A stretch of 64,000 nt of DNA from an uncultured Roseobacter sp. Its GTDB lineage: Bacteria > Pseudomonadota > Alphaproteobacteria > Rhodobacterales > Rhodobacteraceae. The notes under the pieces were generated by a model. That model worked only from the letters and a program-made list of their open reading frames with translations. It had not been told where the DNA came from and searched no databases. The position numbers and the translations under genes were made by a program. The DNA lies in contig NZ_CANMDB010000001.1 in the NCBI RefSeq assembly GCF_947496515.1, positions 310,001-374,000 on the forward strand, written 5' to 3'. Positions 36,620 through 46,022 of the stretch are shown piece by piece. Each line of letters begins with the position of its first letter. Within the stretch, counting starts at the first letter, position 1.

Positions 36620-38113
36620 ATGAACGAAGTAGCGGCATTTAACGCGACCGGTGTGGAGGTCGAGGCGCCCGACAGCATGCCTCATTCCATCGAGGCCGAG
36701 CAGCAGTTGCTGGGCGCGATCCTCACGAATAACGACATCTATGACCGGGTGGCCTCCATCATCGGGCCCAAGCATTTCTATGACCCCGTGCACGCCCGCA
36801 TCTTCGAGATCGCCTCTGCCCGCATCGCCAAGAACAACCTCGCCTCGCCGGTGACGCTCAAGGCCTTCATGGAAGAAGACGAAGGTCTCAAGGAGTTGGG
36901 TGGCCCTGCGTATCTCGCCCGCCTCGCCGGGGCGGCGATCTCCGCCTTTGCCGTGCGCGACTACGCGCAGATGATCTACGATCTGGCCGTGCGCCGGGAT
37001 CTGATCCAGCTGGGGCGCGAGATTTCGGACAAGGCCGCGACGGTCGATGTGGCCTCCGAGCCGCGCGAACAGATCGTGGAGGCGGAACAGGCACTCTACA
37101 AACTGGCCGAGCAGGGTCAGGTTGAGAGTGGTTTTCAGAGCTTTCTCAAGGCTGTAACGGACGCGGTTAATGTCGCCAATGCGGCCTACCAGCGCGAAGG
37201 CGGCCTTGCAGGCGTCTCGACTGGCCTCATCGATATGGACAAGAAGCTGGGCGGGCTGCACCGGTCTGACCTGCTGATCCTCGCCGGGCGCCCCTCCATG
37301 GGCAAGACGTCGCTTGCCACCAACATCGCCTTCAATATCGCCAAGACCTACAAGCGCGGAAAGCTGCCCGATGGCTCCGAAGGCGCGGTCGAGGGCGGTG
37401 TCGTGGGTTTCTACTCGCTTGAGATGAGCGCCGAGCAGCTTGCCGCCCGGATCCTGTCGGAGGCCGCCGAAGTGCCCAGCGAACAGATCCGTCGCGGCGA
37501 CATGACCGAAGGCGAATTCCGCCGTTTCGTTGACGCGGCCAAGGCGCTGGAGGCCTGCCCGCTCTACATCGATGACACCCCCGCCCTGCCCATTGCGCAA
37601 CTCGCCGCCCGGGCGCGGCGGCTCAAACGGACCTACGGGCTCGATGTGCTGATCGTGGACTACCTGCAACTGGTGCGGGGCACCGGCAAATCGGAAAACC
37701 GGGTCAACGAGATCTCCGAGATCACCATGGGCCTCAAGGCTATCGCCAAGGAGCTCGATATCCCCGTGATCGCCCTCAGCCAGCTCAGCCGGCAAGTCGA
37801 GAACCGCGAGGACAAACGCCCCCAACTCTCCGACCTGCGTGAATCGGGCTCCATCGAGCAGGACGCCGACGTGGTGATGTTCGTGTTCCGCGAAGAATAC
37901 TACAAGGAACGAGAGAAGCCCGGCGATCATGACCTCGAAGCCATGGCCAAATGGCAAGAAGAGATGGAGCGCCTGCACGGGCGCGCTGAGGTGGTGATCG
38001 GCAAGCAGCGTCACGGCCCTATCGGTACGGTCGAGCTGAGCTTTGAGGGTCGGTTCACGCGTTTCGGAAACCTCGTGCAGCCCTGGCAACAGGATAGCGA
38101 TCGTGGCTTCTGA
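36620..38113 (+). CDS. dnaB: Replicative DNA helicase
   Basis: This 497-residue hexameric helicase unwinds DNA at the replication fork. The N-terminal domain starts at MPHSIEAEQQLLGAILTN. The RecA-like C-terminal domain has Walker A LAGRPSMGKTSLATNIAF, Walker B LDVLIVDYLQLVRG and the SRQVENREDKRPQLSDLRES segment. No intein is present. The gene is single, with AT-richer DNA before it that includes a DnaA-box-like sequence. Confidence 0.97.
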   Translation: MNEVAAFNATGVEVEAPDSMPHSIEAEQQLLGAILTNNDIYDRVASIIGPKHFYDPVHARIFEIASARIAKNNLASPVTLKAFMEEDEGLKELGGPAYLARLAGAAISAFAVRDYAQMIYDLAVRRDLIQLGREISDKAATVDVASEPREQIVEAEQALYKLAEQGQVESGFQSFLKAVTDAVNVANAAYQREGGLAGVSTGLIDMDKKLGGLHRSDLLILAGRPSMGKTSLATNIAFNIAKTYKRGKLPDGSEGAVEGGVVGFYSLEMSAEQLAARILSEAAEVPSEQIRRGDMTEGEFRRFVDAAKALEACPLYIDDTPALPIAQLAARARRLKRTYGLDVLIVDYLQLVRGTGKSENRVNEISEITMGLKAIAKELDIPVIALSQLSRQVENREDKRPQLSDLRESGSIEQDADVVMFVFREEYYKEREKPGDHDLEAMAKWQEEMERLHGRAEVVIGKQRHGPIGTVELSFEGRFTRFGNLVQPWQQDSDRGF

Positions 38114-38162
38114 TACCGCTTGCATCGTTGCGCCGAGCGTGCGGCTTTTCTGAGCTGCGTTT

Positions 38163-38648
38163 ATGCTCAGAGAGACAGCGGACGGCCCCTACATTCCGCT
38201 GCCCAGATCGCAGCTGGACTACCTCGATACGCAACAGATTGCCTTGGATGAGGACATCACACCGCTTGCGGCCTGGAGCAGGATGACCACCGATGTCTCA
38301 CCGGTCCTTAGGGCGGCATTCGCCCTTCGCGATTGGGTCTGCTCCCTCGCTGGCGTCAAATCCATCGCCGGGTTCAGCGGCCGCACCGTTGAGACGGTCT
38401 CTGCCGGGGATCATCTGGACTTCTTTCTGGTAGAATATGTCGACGACAGGTCGCTGGTTTTGACCGAACGGGATCGCCATCTGGATGTCATGACCTGCAT
38501 CTCCGTAGGTGACCGGGTCGTGTCCGTGACCTCGTCGGTCAAGGTGCACAACTGGTTCGGGCGGGCTTACATGCTGCCCGTCGGCATCGCGCATCGGCGG
38601 ATCGTTCGGAGCATGCTCCGCCGCCTTGAGCACGCGCGGTCCGCATAG
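38163..38648 (+). CDS. DUF2867 domain protein
   Basis: This 161-residue protein belongs to the uncharacterised DUF2867 family. Visible landmarks are RAAFALRDWVCSLAGVKSI, GDHLDFFLVEYVDDRSLVL, and the tail RIVRSMLRRLEHARSA. No transmembrane helix or catalytic motif is evident. It lies between dnaB and a DUF1194 gene on the same strand with no clear operon link. Confidence 0.75.
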   Translation: MLRETADGPYIPLPRSQLDYLDTQQIALDEDITPLAAWSRMTTDVSPVLRAAFALRDWVCSLAGVKSIAGFSGRTVETVSAGDHLDFFLVEYVDDRSLVLTERDRHLDVMTCISVGDRVVSVTSSVKVHNWFGRAYMLPVGIAHRRIVRSMLRRLEHARSA

Positions 38649-38805
38649 GATCTGCAAGCCTGCGTGAGAGCCGGGCCGCCCGATGAGCCGCCCGGCGGCG
38701 ACGATGTCTTCCCCTGAGACGCGCAGACCGGCTTTTTCCCAGAACCCGCGCGTCCGTGTGTCTTTTTGATTGGACAGCGGGCGCGTTCTCTGCCGCAATG
38801 GCTTC

Positions 38806-39588
38806 ATGCGCCTGCTTGCCGCCGTCCTGATGTTCCTGCCCGCGTGCCTCCTTGCCAAGGAGGTGGACGTGGAGCTTTTTCTGGCGGTCGATGTCTCCCG
38901 CTCCATGTCGCCCGCAGAGCTTGAGATCCAGAGACGCGGCTATGCCGAGGCCATCACCAGCACGCAGGTCATTGAAGCCATTCAAAGCGGAATGCTGGGC
39001 CGGATCGCCGTGACCTACGTGGAATGGGCAGGCTCGGGATCGCAGCGGGTCGTGGTGCCCTGGACCGAAGTGGCCAGCGCGGAGGATGCGGCAATCGTTG
39101 CGCGGGGGATCACCAACCGTTTTGAGACCGGCATGCGTCGCACCTCGATCTCAAGTGCGCTGAGCTATGCCACCGCCGCGTTTGACGATAACGGGTTTAC
39201 CGGGTTGCGCCGGGTGATCGATGTCTCCGGTGACGGCCCCAATAATCAGGGCGGCGGGGTCATCGCGGCGCGTGACGCAGCGCTGGCGCGCGGCATCATC
39301 ATCAACGGCTTGCCGCTGATGACGCAGGATGCGCTGAGCGAGATGTGGGGTATCCCGGACCTCGACGCCTACTACCGCCACTGTGTGATCGGCGGGCCGG
39401 GGGCCTTCGTGATCCCGGTGCTGGAGTGGAGCCAGTTCGCCGATGCGGTGAAACGCAAGCTGGTGCTGGAGATCGCGCAAGCGGCCCCGACGCCGCAGCT
39501 TGTTCAGTACGCCCCCCCGGCGGCTTACGACTGTCTGGTTGGGGAAAAGATGTGGGACAGGAACCGAACCTATTTCGACATCCCCTAG
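38806..39588 (+). CDS. DUF1194 secreted VWA-like protein
   Basis: This 260-residue protein has an N-terminal signal peptide (MRLLAAVLMFLPACLLA) and then a von Willebrand A-like fold of the DUF1194 family: VDVELFLAVDVSRSMSPAEL carries a MIDAS-type DxSxS, and RRVIDVSGDGPNNQGG follows. It is probably periplasmic. The function is unknown. The ATG at 38806 is chosen for the signal peptide. A reading from 38770 would place 12 polar residues before it. The ribosome site is poor. Confidence 0.82.
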   Translation: MRLLAAVLMFLPACLLAKEVDVELFLAVDVSRSMSPAELEIQRRGYAEAITSTQVIEAIQSGMLGRIAVTYVEWAGSGSQRVVVPWTEVASAEDAAIVARGITNRFETGMRRTSISSALSYATAAFDDNGFTGLRRVIDVSGDGPNNQGGGVIAARDAALARGIIINGLPLMTQDALSEMWGIPDLDAYYRHCVIGGPGAFVIPVLEWSQFADAVKRKLVLEIAQAAPTPQLVQYAPPAAYDCLVGEKMWDRNRTYFDIP

Positions 39589-39710
39589 GCGCAACCGCAC
39601 TTAATGGCCCGCCGGTCTCGACCCCCCAAGATAGGCGCTGCACCGCACCACAGGTTCGGGAACGCCCAAAGGTGACTTGACGCCACGCGCGATCCTGTCA
39701 AAACGCCCTA

Positions 39711-40742
39711 ATGGCCACCGCGACGCTCTCCATCGATCTGACTGCCCTGACGGATAACTGGCGCAGGCTCAATGCCATGTGCGGGGCACTGGCCGGGGCC
39801 GTGGTCAAGGCGGATGCCTACGGGCTTGGGTTGAAGCAGGTGGCCGACGCATTGGCTACGGCGGGCGCGCGCGTCTTTTTCGTCGCTGCCGCCGAAGAAG
39901 GTGCGGCGCTTCGCAAGATCCTTGGCCCCGGACCGGTGATCAACGTCTTCTCGGGCCATATGGCCGGTGACACGGATCTGATCGGTCAGGCGCAGCTGAC
40001 ACCGATGCTCAACTCCATCGATCAGATGTCGCGGCATATGGAAACCCTGCCCGGTCATGGCTTTGGCATCCAGTTGGATACCGGCATGAACCGTCTGGGG
40101 ATGGAAGCTGCGGAATGGCAGGCGTTGCGCGATCTGGCGCTGGCGCAGAAGCCCGCCCTGATCATGTCGCATCTGGCCTGTGCGGACGAGCCCGATGCGC
40201 CCATGAACGCGCGGCAGCTTCAGACCTTTCGCGAGATGACGGCGGGTGTCACAGCGCCGCGTTCGCTTGCGGCGACGGGCGGCACGCTGCTGGGTCCCGA
40301 CTACCATTTCGATATGGTCCGCCCGGGCATAGGGGTCTACGGCGGGTTGCCCTTTGTTGACGCCAAGCCGGTGGTCACGCTGGACGTGCCGGTCATTCAG
40401 ATCCGCGATGTGGCGCCGGGTGAAACCGTGGGCTACGGCAACACATGGACCGCACGCAGCCCGTCGCGCATCGCGACCATTTCCGCGGGCTATGCCGATG
40501 GTATCATCCGCGCCATGGGCCCGCGCGCGGCACTTTACACCGAAAGCTCCGCTGTCCCGGTGGTGGGCCGCATTTCCATGGACCTGATCGGTGTGGATGT
40601 CACCGGGCTCGCCGAAGAGCCCGAGAGCCTGCAACTCCTCGGACGTCACCAGAGCGTGGATACGCTGGCCGAGTTTGCGGGCACCATCGGCTACGAAATT
40701 CTGACCTCTCTGGGAGCGCGCTATCGGCGCGTCTATTGTTGA
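39711..40742 (+). CDS. alr: Alanine racemase
   Basis: This 343-residue PLP enzyme makes D-alanine for peptidoglycan. The PLP-binding Lys lies in [33 protein letters not shown] and [16 protein letters not shown] are typical, as is the C-terminal [18 protein letters not shown]. The length is slightly short of the usual 360. It is translationally linked to the MlaE-like permease gene through a TGATG overlap, an unusual coupling of cell-wall and lipid-transport genes. Confidence 0.94.
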   Translation: MATATLSIDLTALTDNWRRLNAMCGALAGAVVKADAYGLGLKQVADALATAGARVFFVAAAEEGAALRKILGPGPVINVFSGHMAGDTDLIGQAQLTPMLNSIDQMSRHMETLPGHGFGIQLDTGMNRLGMEAAEWQALRDLALAQKPALIMSHLACADEPDAPMNARQLQTFREMTAGVTAPRSLAATGGTLLGPDYHFDMVRPGIGVYGGLPFVDAKPVVTLDVPVIQIRDVAPGETVGYGNTWTARSPSRIATISAGYADGIIRAMGPRAALYTESSAVPVVGRISMDLIGVDVTGLAEEPESLQLLGRHQSVDTLAEFAGTIGYEILTSLGARYRRVYC

Positions 40743-41515
40743 TGGGTTTTCTTGCGCTTATCGGTCGTATGGTCTTGTCGGCGCTGGCGGCGACGGGGCG
40801 CATCGCGCTCTTTGCCAGTGAGACGATCAGCCATCTGGTGCGTCCGCCCTTCTACGGGCGGGAGTTCGTCTCTGCCCTTTTTAACATCGGCTGGCTGTCG
40901 TTGCCCGTGGTGGGGCTGACGGCGGTTTTCACGGGCGGCGCGCTGGCCCTGCAGATCTACGCAGGCGGTTCGCGTTTCAACGCCGAGGCGGTTGTGCCGC
41001 AGATCGTCGCCGTCGGCATGGTGCGCGAGCTGGGGCCGGTGCTGGTAGGTCTGATGATCGCGGCACGCGTGACCTCCTCCATCGCCGCCGAGATTGCCAC
41101 GATGAAGGTGACTGAGCAGATCGACGCGCTGGTCACCCTCTCCACCCATCCGATGAAATACCTCACCGTGCCGCGGGTGCTGGCCGCGGTGCTGGTGGTG
41201 CCACTGCTGGTGGGCGTTGGCGATATCATCGGGATCTTTGGCGGCTATGCCGTGGCCACCGGCACGCTCGGGTTCAACCCGGCGGGCTACATCCGGAACA
41301 CGGTCAACTTCCTTGAGCCGCTGGATGTGATTTCCTCGCTGACCAAAGGTGCTGTCTTCGGGTTCGCCGCTGCCCTCATGGGATGCTATCACGGTATGAA
41401 TTCCGGCCGGGGCGCCATGGGCGTCGGCCATGCAACAAAAACAGCCGTCGAAGGCGCTGCCATCCTGATCCTTGCCTCGAACTTCGTGCTGACGGGAGTG
41501 TTCTTCACACTATGA
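40742..41515 (+). CDS. mlaE: MlaE/YrbE-family ABC permease
   Basis: This 257-residue permease of the MlaE type is the inner-membrane component of a phospholipid transporter that maintains outer-membrane asymmetry. Landmarks are LPVVGLTAVFTGGALALQ, VRELGPVLVGLMIAARV and SSIAAEIATMKVTEQIDAL. About five hydrophobic segments are visible. The ATG at 40742 overlaps the alr stop. The ATPase gene follows with an ATGA overlap. No MlaD-type MCE protein is encoded in the window, so the MCE partner must be elsewhere or different. Confidence 0.9.
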   Translation: MGFLALIGRMVLSALAATGRIALFASETISHLVRPPFYGREFVSALFNIGWLSLPVVGLTAVFTGGALALQIYAGGSRFNAEAVVPQIVAVGMVRELGPVLVGLMIAARVTSSIAAEIATMKVTEQIDALVTLSTHPMKYLTVPRVLAAVLVVPLLVGVGDIIGIFGGYAVATGTLGFNPAGYIRNTVNFLEPLDVISSLTKGAVFGFAAALMGCYHGMNSGRGAMGVGHATKTAVEGAAILILASNFVLTGVFFTL

Positions 41516-42258
41516 TCGAGATGTCGGGCATTCATAAATCCTTTGGTGCAAACCACGTGCTGCGCGGGTTGGATCTGTCCATCCCCAAGGGCACGTCGAT
41601 GGTCATCATCGGCGGCTCCGGTACGGGCAAATCCATCGCGCTGAAATGCGTGCTGGGGCTGGTCAAGCCGGATACCGGCACCATAACGGTGGATGGTCAG
41701 GATGCGCGCAAGGGCGACCGGGATGCGTTTCTGGCCCGCTTCGGGATGCTGTTTCAGGGCGGTGCGCTGTTCGACAGCCTGCCGGTCTGGCAGAATGTGG
41801 CGTTCCGCCTGCTGCGCGGTTCGCTCAAGCGCCCGCATGATGAGGCGCGCACGATCGCCATCGAAAAGCTGCGCCGCGTCGGTCTGAAAGAGGATGTGGC
41901 GGATCGCTTTCCGGCAGAGCTGTCGGGCGGCATGCAGAAACGCGTAGGCCTCGCGCGCGCCATCGCCGCCGAGCCCGAGATCATCTTTTTCGATGAACCG
42001 ACCACCGGGCTGGACCCGATCATGTCGGGCGTGATCAACGATCTTATTCGCGAGATCGTGGTGGAGATGGGCGCCACGGCCATGACCATCACCCATGACA
42101 TGACCAGCGTCCGCGCCATTGCTGACAACATCGCCATGTTGCACGAGGGCGTGATCCAATGGACAGGGCCGGTCAGCGACATGGATCAGAGCGGCAATCC
42201 CTACCTGGATCAGTTCATCCAGGGCAAGGCGGACGGCCCCATCGAGGCCGTCCGCTAG
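41512..42258 (+). CDS. mlaF: MlaF-type ABC transporter ATPase
   Basis: This 248-residue ABC ATPase partners the preceding permease. Walker A is IIGGSGTGKSIALKCVLGL, the signature is LSGGMQKRVGLARAIA, Walker B is EIIFFDEPTTGLDPIMSG and the H-loop is MTITHDMTSVR. The GTGKS Walker A and GGMQKRVGLAR signature are typical of MlaF. The start overlaps the permease stop. It is the last gene of the alr-mlaE-mlaF unit, followed by a minus-strand acidic protein. Confidence 0.92.
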   Translation: MIEMSGIHKSFGANHVLRGLDLSIPKGTSMVIIGGSGTGKSIALKCVLGLVKPDTGTITVDGQDARKGDRDAFLARFGMLFQGGALFDSLPVWQNVAFRLLRGSLKRPHDEARTIAIEKLRRVGLKEDVADRFPAELSGGMQKRVGLARAIAAEPEIIFFDEPTTGLDPIMSGVINDLIREIVVEMGATAMTITHDMTSVRAIADNIAMLHEGVIQWTGPVSDMDQSGNPYLDQFIQGKADGPIEAVR

Positions 42259-42279
42259 AACCGCCCGTCAGCAGGTGGG

Positions 42280-42927
42280 TCAGTACTCATCCTCGTCGTC
42301 ATCGAAGTGAATGGTGACGGTACCGCTCGGATCATTGTCGTCATAGTCATCGTCATCATCGTCGTAGAAGTCGAATTCGTCCTCATCGTCAGCGAAGTGA
42401 TCTTCGTCCTCTTCCTCTTCTTCCTCCTCATTATCGTTGCCATCCTCGTCGGGCGGCGTGTAATTCGGATCAAAGATCAGCTTGCCCTGTTCTGGATCGT
42501 AGATCAGCCCTTCCGAGGTACCAAAGATCGCTTCTGCAACGGCCTCTGTCACCACCGTTGACCAGAAGGGATCGTTCTCGATGTCTTCGATGCCGTATAG
42601 ATGCTCGGCCATTGCCCAAAGCGCATCCCAGGCCGCTTCGTCGCCTTCGCGCAAGTCATTCTTGAGATCTTGCTCAAGCGACTGCGGGTCGGTTGGCCAA
42701 TCGTCGATGTCCTCGCCGTATTCGTCTTCCATCCAGTCGTTCAGGGCCTCGTTCACCTCTTCCAGTTCTTCGAGACGTTCTTCGGTGATCGGAGGGGTGA
42801 AGGGTTCTTCGAATTCCTCAAAAGGTTCGGTCTCCGGCTGAGGTTGCGCGACCGTCTGAGGTTCCTGCCATTTGTCGAGCCATACGACTTCTTCGTGGAT
42901 CGCGAGATACTCTTCATATTCGAACAT
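42280..42927 (-). CDS. Hyperacidic protein of unknown function
   Basis: This 215-residue protein is unknown to me. It is extremely acidic throughout, with a Glu/Pro-rich N-terminal half, a helical centre containing WDALWAMAEHLYGIEDI and a C-terminal tail with runs EEEEEEEDED and YDDDDDDYDD ending DDDEDEY. The tail may bind calcium or other cations, or basic proteins. No signal peptide or membrane helix is evident. The ATG at 42927 is chosen because AGGAG lies 8 bases upstream. The codons of the tail are lower in GC than the neighbours. It is convergent with mlaF. Confidence 0.75.
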   Translation of the reverse strand: MFEYEEYLAIHEEVVWLDKWQEPQTVAQPQPETEPFEEFEEPFTPPITEERLEELEEVNEALNDWMEDEYGEDIDDWPTDPQSLEQDLKNDLREGDEAAWDALWAMAEHLYGIEDIENDPFWSTVVTEAVAEAIFGTSEGLIYDPEQGKLIFDPNYTPPDEDGNDNEEEEEEEDEDHFADDEDEFDFYDDDDDDYDDNDPSGTVTIHFDDDEDEY

Positions 42928-43303
42928 GGTAAAATCTCCTGTCACAAATGCCGCCATCAGCCGACGGCAGATGGTCTCTGTCAAGAATCCGGGGGCCTCG
43001 GCCCGCACCGTGAGAGATTTCTTGCCAATCGGAGGTTGTGGAATCAGTCGTTGCGCCGGAGGTTACGACCCGGACGGTCGCACAAGAAAAAATCAGCAAT
43101 CGCCGGATATTACCCGGCTCATGGATAACAATCGCTTGCTGCTACGGCGACTGTTTACACGACGTCAACAACCAATCTTCAAGACCCCGCAATCTTCACT
43201 AAGATTCTGTTTATCGTCGAATTTTTAGCAGTTTTGCCTTAAGTTGACGCCGGGTGAAGCGGGAAACCGCCGGTTGTTGTGATGTTTTGGGAGTTTTACG
43301 GTT
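42928..43303. other. Divergent spacer between hyperacidic and coiled-coil membrane genes
   Basis: This 376-base gap lies between divergent genes and probably holds both promoters. The right half (about 43100-43240) is AT-rich, with TTTACACG, TTTATCGTCG and AGTTGACGCC patches. I found no credible coding frame or RNA fold in it. Confidence 0.6.
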
Positions 43304-44062
43304 ATGGAACAGATCCGTCCTGTTTTGGTCGTCGGGCGCACGGTGTTTCAAAGTGCCAGTCTGGCGATGCTCAGCCTCGCCGCGCTCTGCGCGACATCTT
43401 TTACGGTGCTTGCTGCCGGGGGCCTGCTGCCTTGGTTGCACATGCCGCTGATCTTTGGTGACACGACCATCGTGCAGGGTGGCGTTTACGTTCAACTCGG
43501 TGTGACGGCGCTGCTTTTGGCCATGTGCTTTTTTGTGCCGACCAATCGCCGCGTGCTGGATCTGGAGACTGCGCATCGGGACTTCTCTTTGCGGATGGAG
43601 GACGTGGCGCGCGCTTACGCGAGTGTTCACGCCGCCGACCGTGCAGGTGTTTTTCAGATGTCTTCGGAGTTCGACGCGGTCAAGGAACGGATACTGCACT
43701 TGCGTAACCACCCCGATCTGAGCGCGCTGGAACCCGACATCATGGAAGTCGCTGCACAGATGAGCCGCATCAGCGAGGAATTGGCGCAGACCTATGCGGA
43801 CGCGCGCGTGGACCGGGCCTATGATTTTCTGCGCCAGCGTCAGCAGGAAGTCGACGCCTTTCAGGAGCGGCTCGACCATGCCAAGGCGCTGCATGCAGAC
43901 ATCCGCCAGTGGGCCAACCGGCTTGAGGTGGACGAGGCCGTCGCGAAATCACAGCTGAACCGGATGATTGACGATCTGCAGGACATCCTGCCTGACCTCG
44001 ACATCCGGTGGCAGGCCGAACAGGCGGACAGGCAAGGCGTGCTCCGTCTCGCGGCAGAGTAA
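43304..44062 (+). CDS. Membrane-anchored coiled-coil protein
   Basis: This 252-residue protein has two N-terminal hydrophobic helices (about residues 20-42 and 62-80, the second GVTALLLAMCFFVPTNR) followed by a long alpha-helical cytoplasmic region with coiled-coil character (LRNHPDLSALEPDIMEVAAQ, YDFLRQRQQEVDAFQERLDH). Related Rhodobacterales proteins are sometimes labelled DNA repair protein, but I see no nuclease, ATPase or DNA-binding motif to support this. It is conserved in appearance but has no assigned function. It stands alone. Confidence 0.75.
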   Translation: MEQIRPVLVVGRTVFQSASLAMLSLAALCATSFTVLAAGGLLPWLHMPLIFGDTTIVQGGVYVQLGVTALLLAMCFFVPTNRRVLDLETAHRDFSLRMEDVARAYASVHAADRAGVFQMSSEFDAVKERILHLRNHPDLSALEPDIMEVAAQMSRISEELAQTYADARVDRAYDFLRQRQQEVDAFQERLDHAKALHADIRQWANRLEVDEAVAKSQLNRMIDDLQDILPDLDIRWQAEQADRQGVLRLAAE

Positions 44063-44224
44063 CCGTACGGGTATTCTGGTAATGGCCGCGCCGAGTTGCA
44101 CCGGCGGTTAAAGTACTCGTCGATGCACGCAGGGCACACAGGGTGACGTCTGCGGCAATCTGCGAGGTTGCATAGTGTCGTCGGTTCGCTTTCCTGTGTT
44201 CAGCGCAAGTAACACGGTCTGATC

Positions 44225-44590
44225 ATGACACGGGGCATTCTAGGGTATATCGCTGCCGGGCTCGCGGGGCTGACAGCGGCGGCGCACATTCTGATTGGCA
44301 CCTTTGATACCGTCCTGCCCCTCTGGCGCAGCGATCTGCCGTTCGAGATCCAGGGCGCGTTGCAAGCGTGCTTTCACTTTGTCAGCCTGTTTCTGCTCTA
44401 TTCGAGTTGGAGCTTTGCGCGCGCGGCCCCCGGGGCAGCGGCCATTGCCAGACTGTGGATCGGCTTCGGGCTCTGCTTTCTGGCGGTGGGTATAGCGGGC
44501 GGCGCGCTGTGGTCAGTACCGCAGTGGCTCTTGCTTTTGCCCACCGGCGTCGTGGCCCTCGCCGCTGTGCGCCCGCGTGAAAGCGCTTGA
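44225..44590 (+). CDS. Small four-helix membrane protein
   Basis: This 121-residue, strongly hydrophobic protein has four predicted transmembrane helices: YIAAGLAGLTAAAHILIGT, FHFVSLFLLYSSWSFARAA, WIGFGLCFLAVGIAGGALW and WLLLLPTGVVALAAVRP. The function is unknown. It ends 30 bases before radA on the same strand, so the two may be co-transcribed, but no functional link is known. Confidence 0.7.
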   Translation: MTRGILGYIAAGLAGLTAAAHILIGTFDTVLPLWRSDLPFEIQGALQACFHFVSLFLLYSSWSFARAAPGAAAIARLWIGFGLCFLAVGIAGGALWSVPQWLLLLPTGVVALAAVRPRESA

Positions 44591-44620
44591 GCATCGCAGG
44601 GCGCTGCGACACAAGAGGTC

Positions 44621-45982
44621 ATGGCAAAATCCCCCTCTTTCTCTTGTACCGCCTGCGGCAATGTCACCTCCAAATGGGCCGGGCGCTGCGAAGCCTGCGG
44701 CGCGTGGAACACCATCACGGAGGATGCAGGTATCTCGAAAGGCCCGGCCAAATCACTGGGTGCGAAACGCGGTGCAGCGGTCGTGCTCACGGATCTCGCC
44801 ACCGAAGAGGCGCCGCCTCCGCGCACCACCTCCGGCATCGCAGAGCTTGACAGGGTACTGGGTGGCGGGCTCGTGCCCGCATCTGCGGTTCTGGTGGGGG
44901 GCGATCCGGGGATCGGGAAATCGACGCTCTTGCTGCAGGCCGCAGCACAGTTCGCGCGGGCGGGGCTCAAGACGGTTTATGTCTCGGGCGAAGAGGCGGC
45001 CGCCCAGGTGCGCATGCGGGCCCAGCGGCTGGGCCTCGCCGATGCCCCTGTGAAACTCGCCGCAGAGACCAACCTGCGCGACATCCTCACCACGCTGGAG
45101 GCCGAACGCCCCGGGCTTGCGGTGATCGATTCCATTCAGACCATGTGGGCCGACAACGTGGAAAGCGCGCCCGGCTCCGTCAGTCAGGTGCGTGCGGCGG
45201 CCCACGAGCTGACGAGTTTTGCCAAGCGCAAGGGGATCAGCGTGATTCTCGTTGGCCACGTCACCAAGGAAGGCCAGATCGCGGGGCCTCGGGTGGTCGA
45301 GCATATGGTTGATACGGTGCTCTATTTCGAAGGCGAGCGCGGGCACCAGTTCCGCATTCTGCGCGCGGTCAAGAACCGCTTCGGTCCCGCGGATGAAATC
45401 GGCGTCTTCGAGATGACGGGCCGCGGGCTGGAGGAGGTGGTGAACCCCTCGGCGCTGTTTCTCAGCGAGCGCGGCACAGCCTCGCCCGGGTCGGTCGTCT
45501 TTGCCGGTGTTGAAGGCACGCGGCCCGTGCTGGTGGAGTTTCAGGCCCTCGTCGCCCCCTCCCCGCATTCGCAGGCGCGTCGCACCGTCGTGGGATGGGA
45601 CGGCGGGCGGCTCGCCATGATCCTCGCGGTGCTGGAGGCGCGCTGCGGTATCCCCTTTGCCGGGCTCGATGTGTATCTCAACGTCGCGGGTGGCATGAAA
45701 GTGTCCGAGCCCGCCGCCGATCTGGCCGTCGCCGCCGCCCTTCTGAGCGCGCGGGAGGATGCCGCGCTGCCCGCCAACACCGTGGTTTTCGGCGAGATCA
45801 GCCTGTCGGGCGCGCTCCGCGCCGCCAGTCAAACGGAAAACAGGTTGAAAGAGGCGCAAAAACTTGGTTTCACCGCAGCCATTGCGTCGGGAGGCGGCAA
45901 ACCCGCGGAGGTGCCAGGCATCTCGGTTCGGCGGGTGGACGACCTGACAACATTCGTGGGAGACGTGTTCGGCGCCGGATAA
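44621..45982 (+). CDS. radA: DNA repair protein RadA
   Basis: This 453-residue RadA promotes branch migration in homologous recombination. Order of domains: N-terminal zinc finger (SCTACGNVTSKWAGRCEACG), RecA-like ATPase with Walker A VGGDPGIGKSTLLLQAAAQF, the RadA-specific KNRFGPADEIGVFEM motif, and a C-terminal Lon-protease-like domain (GLDVYLNVAGGMKVSEPAAD). The length is normal. cvpA follows on the same strand after 40 bases. Confidence 0.96.
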   Translation: MAKSPSFSCTACGNVTSKWAGRCEACGAWNTITEDAGISKGPAKSLGAKRGAAVVLTDLATEEAPPPRTTSGIAELDRVLGGGLVPASAVLVGGDPGIGKSTLLLQAAAQFARAGLKTVYVSGEEAAAQVRMRAQRLGLADAPVKLAAETNLRDILTTLEAERPGLAVIDSIQTMWADNVESAPGSVSQVRAAAHELTSFAKRKGISVILVGHVTKEGQIAGPRVVEHMVDTVLYFEGERGHQFRILRAVKNRFGPADEIGVFEMTGRGLEEVVNPSALFLSERGTASPGSVVFAGVEGTRPVLVEFQALVAPSPHSQARRTVVGWDGGRLAMILAVLEARCGIPFAGLDVYLNVAGGMKVSEPAADLAVAAALLSAREDAALPANTVVFGEISLSGALRAASQTENRLKEAQKLGFTAAIASGGGKPAEVPGISVRRVDDLTTFVGDVFGAG

Positions 45983-46022
45983 GGAGCCAACAGGGTCAAG
46001 ACAGGCAAAAGCGCGAGGGGCT

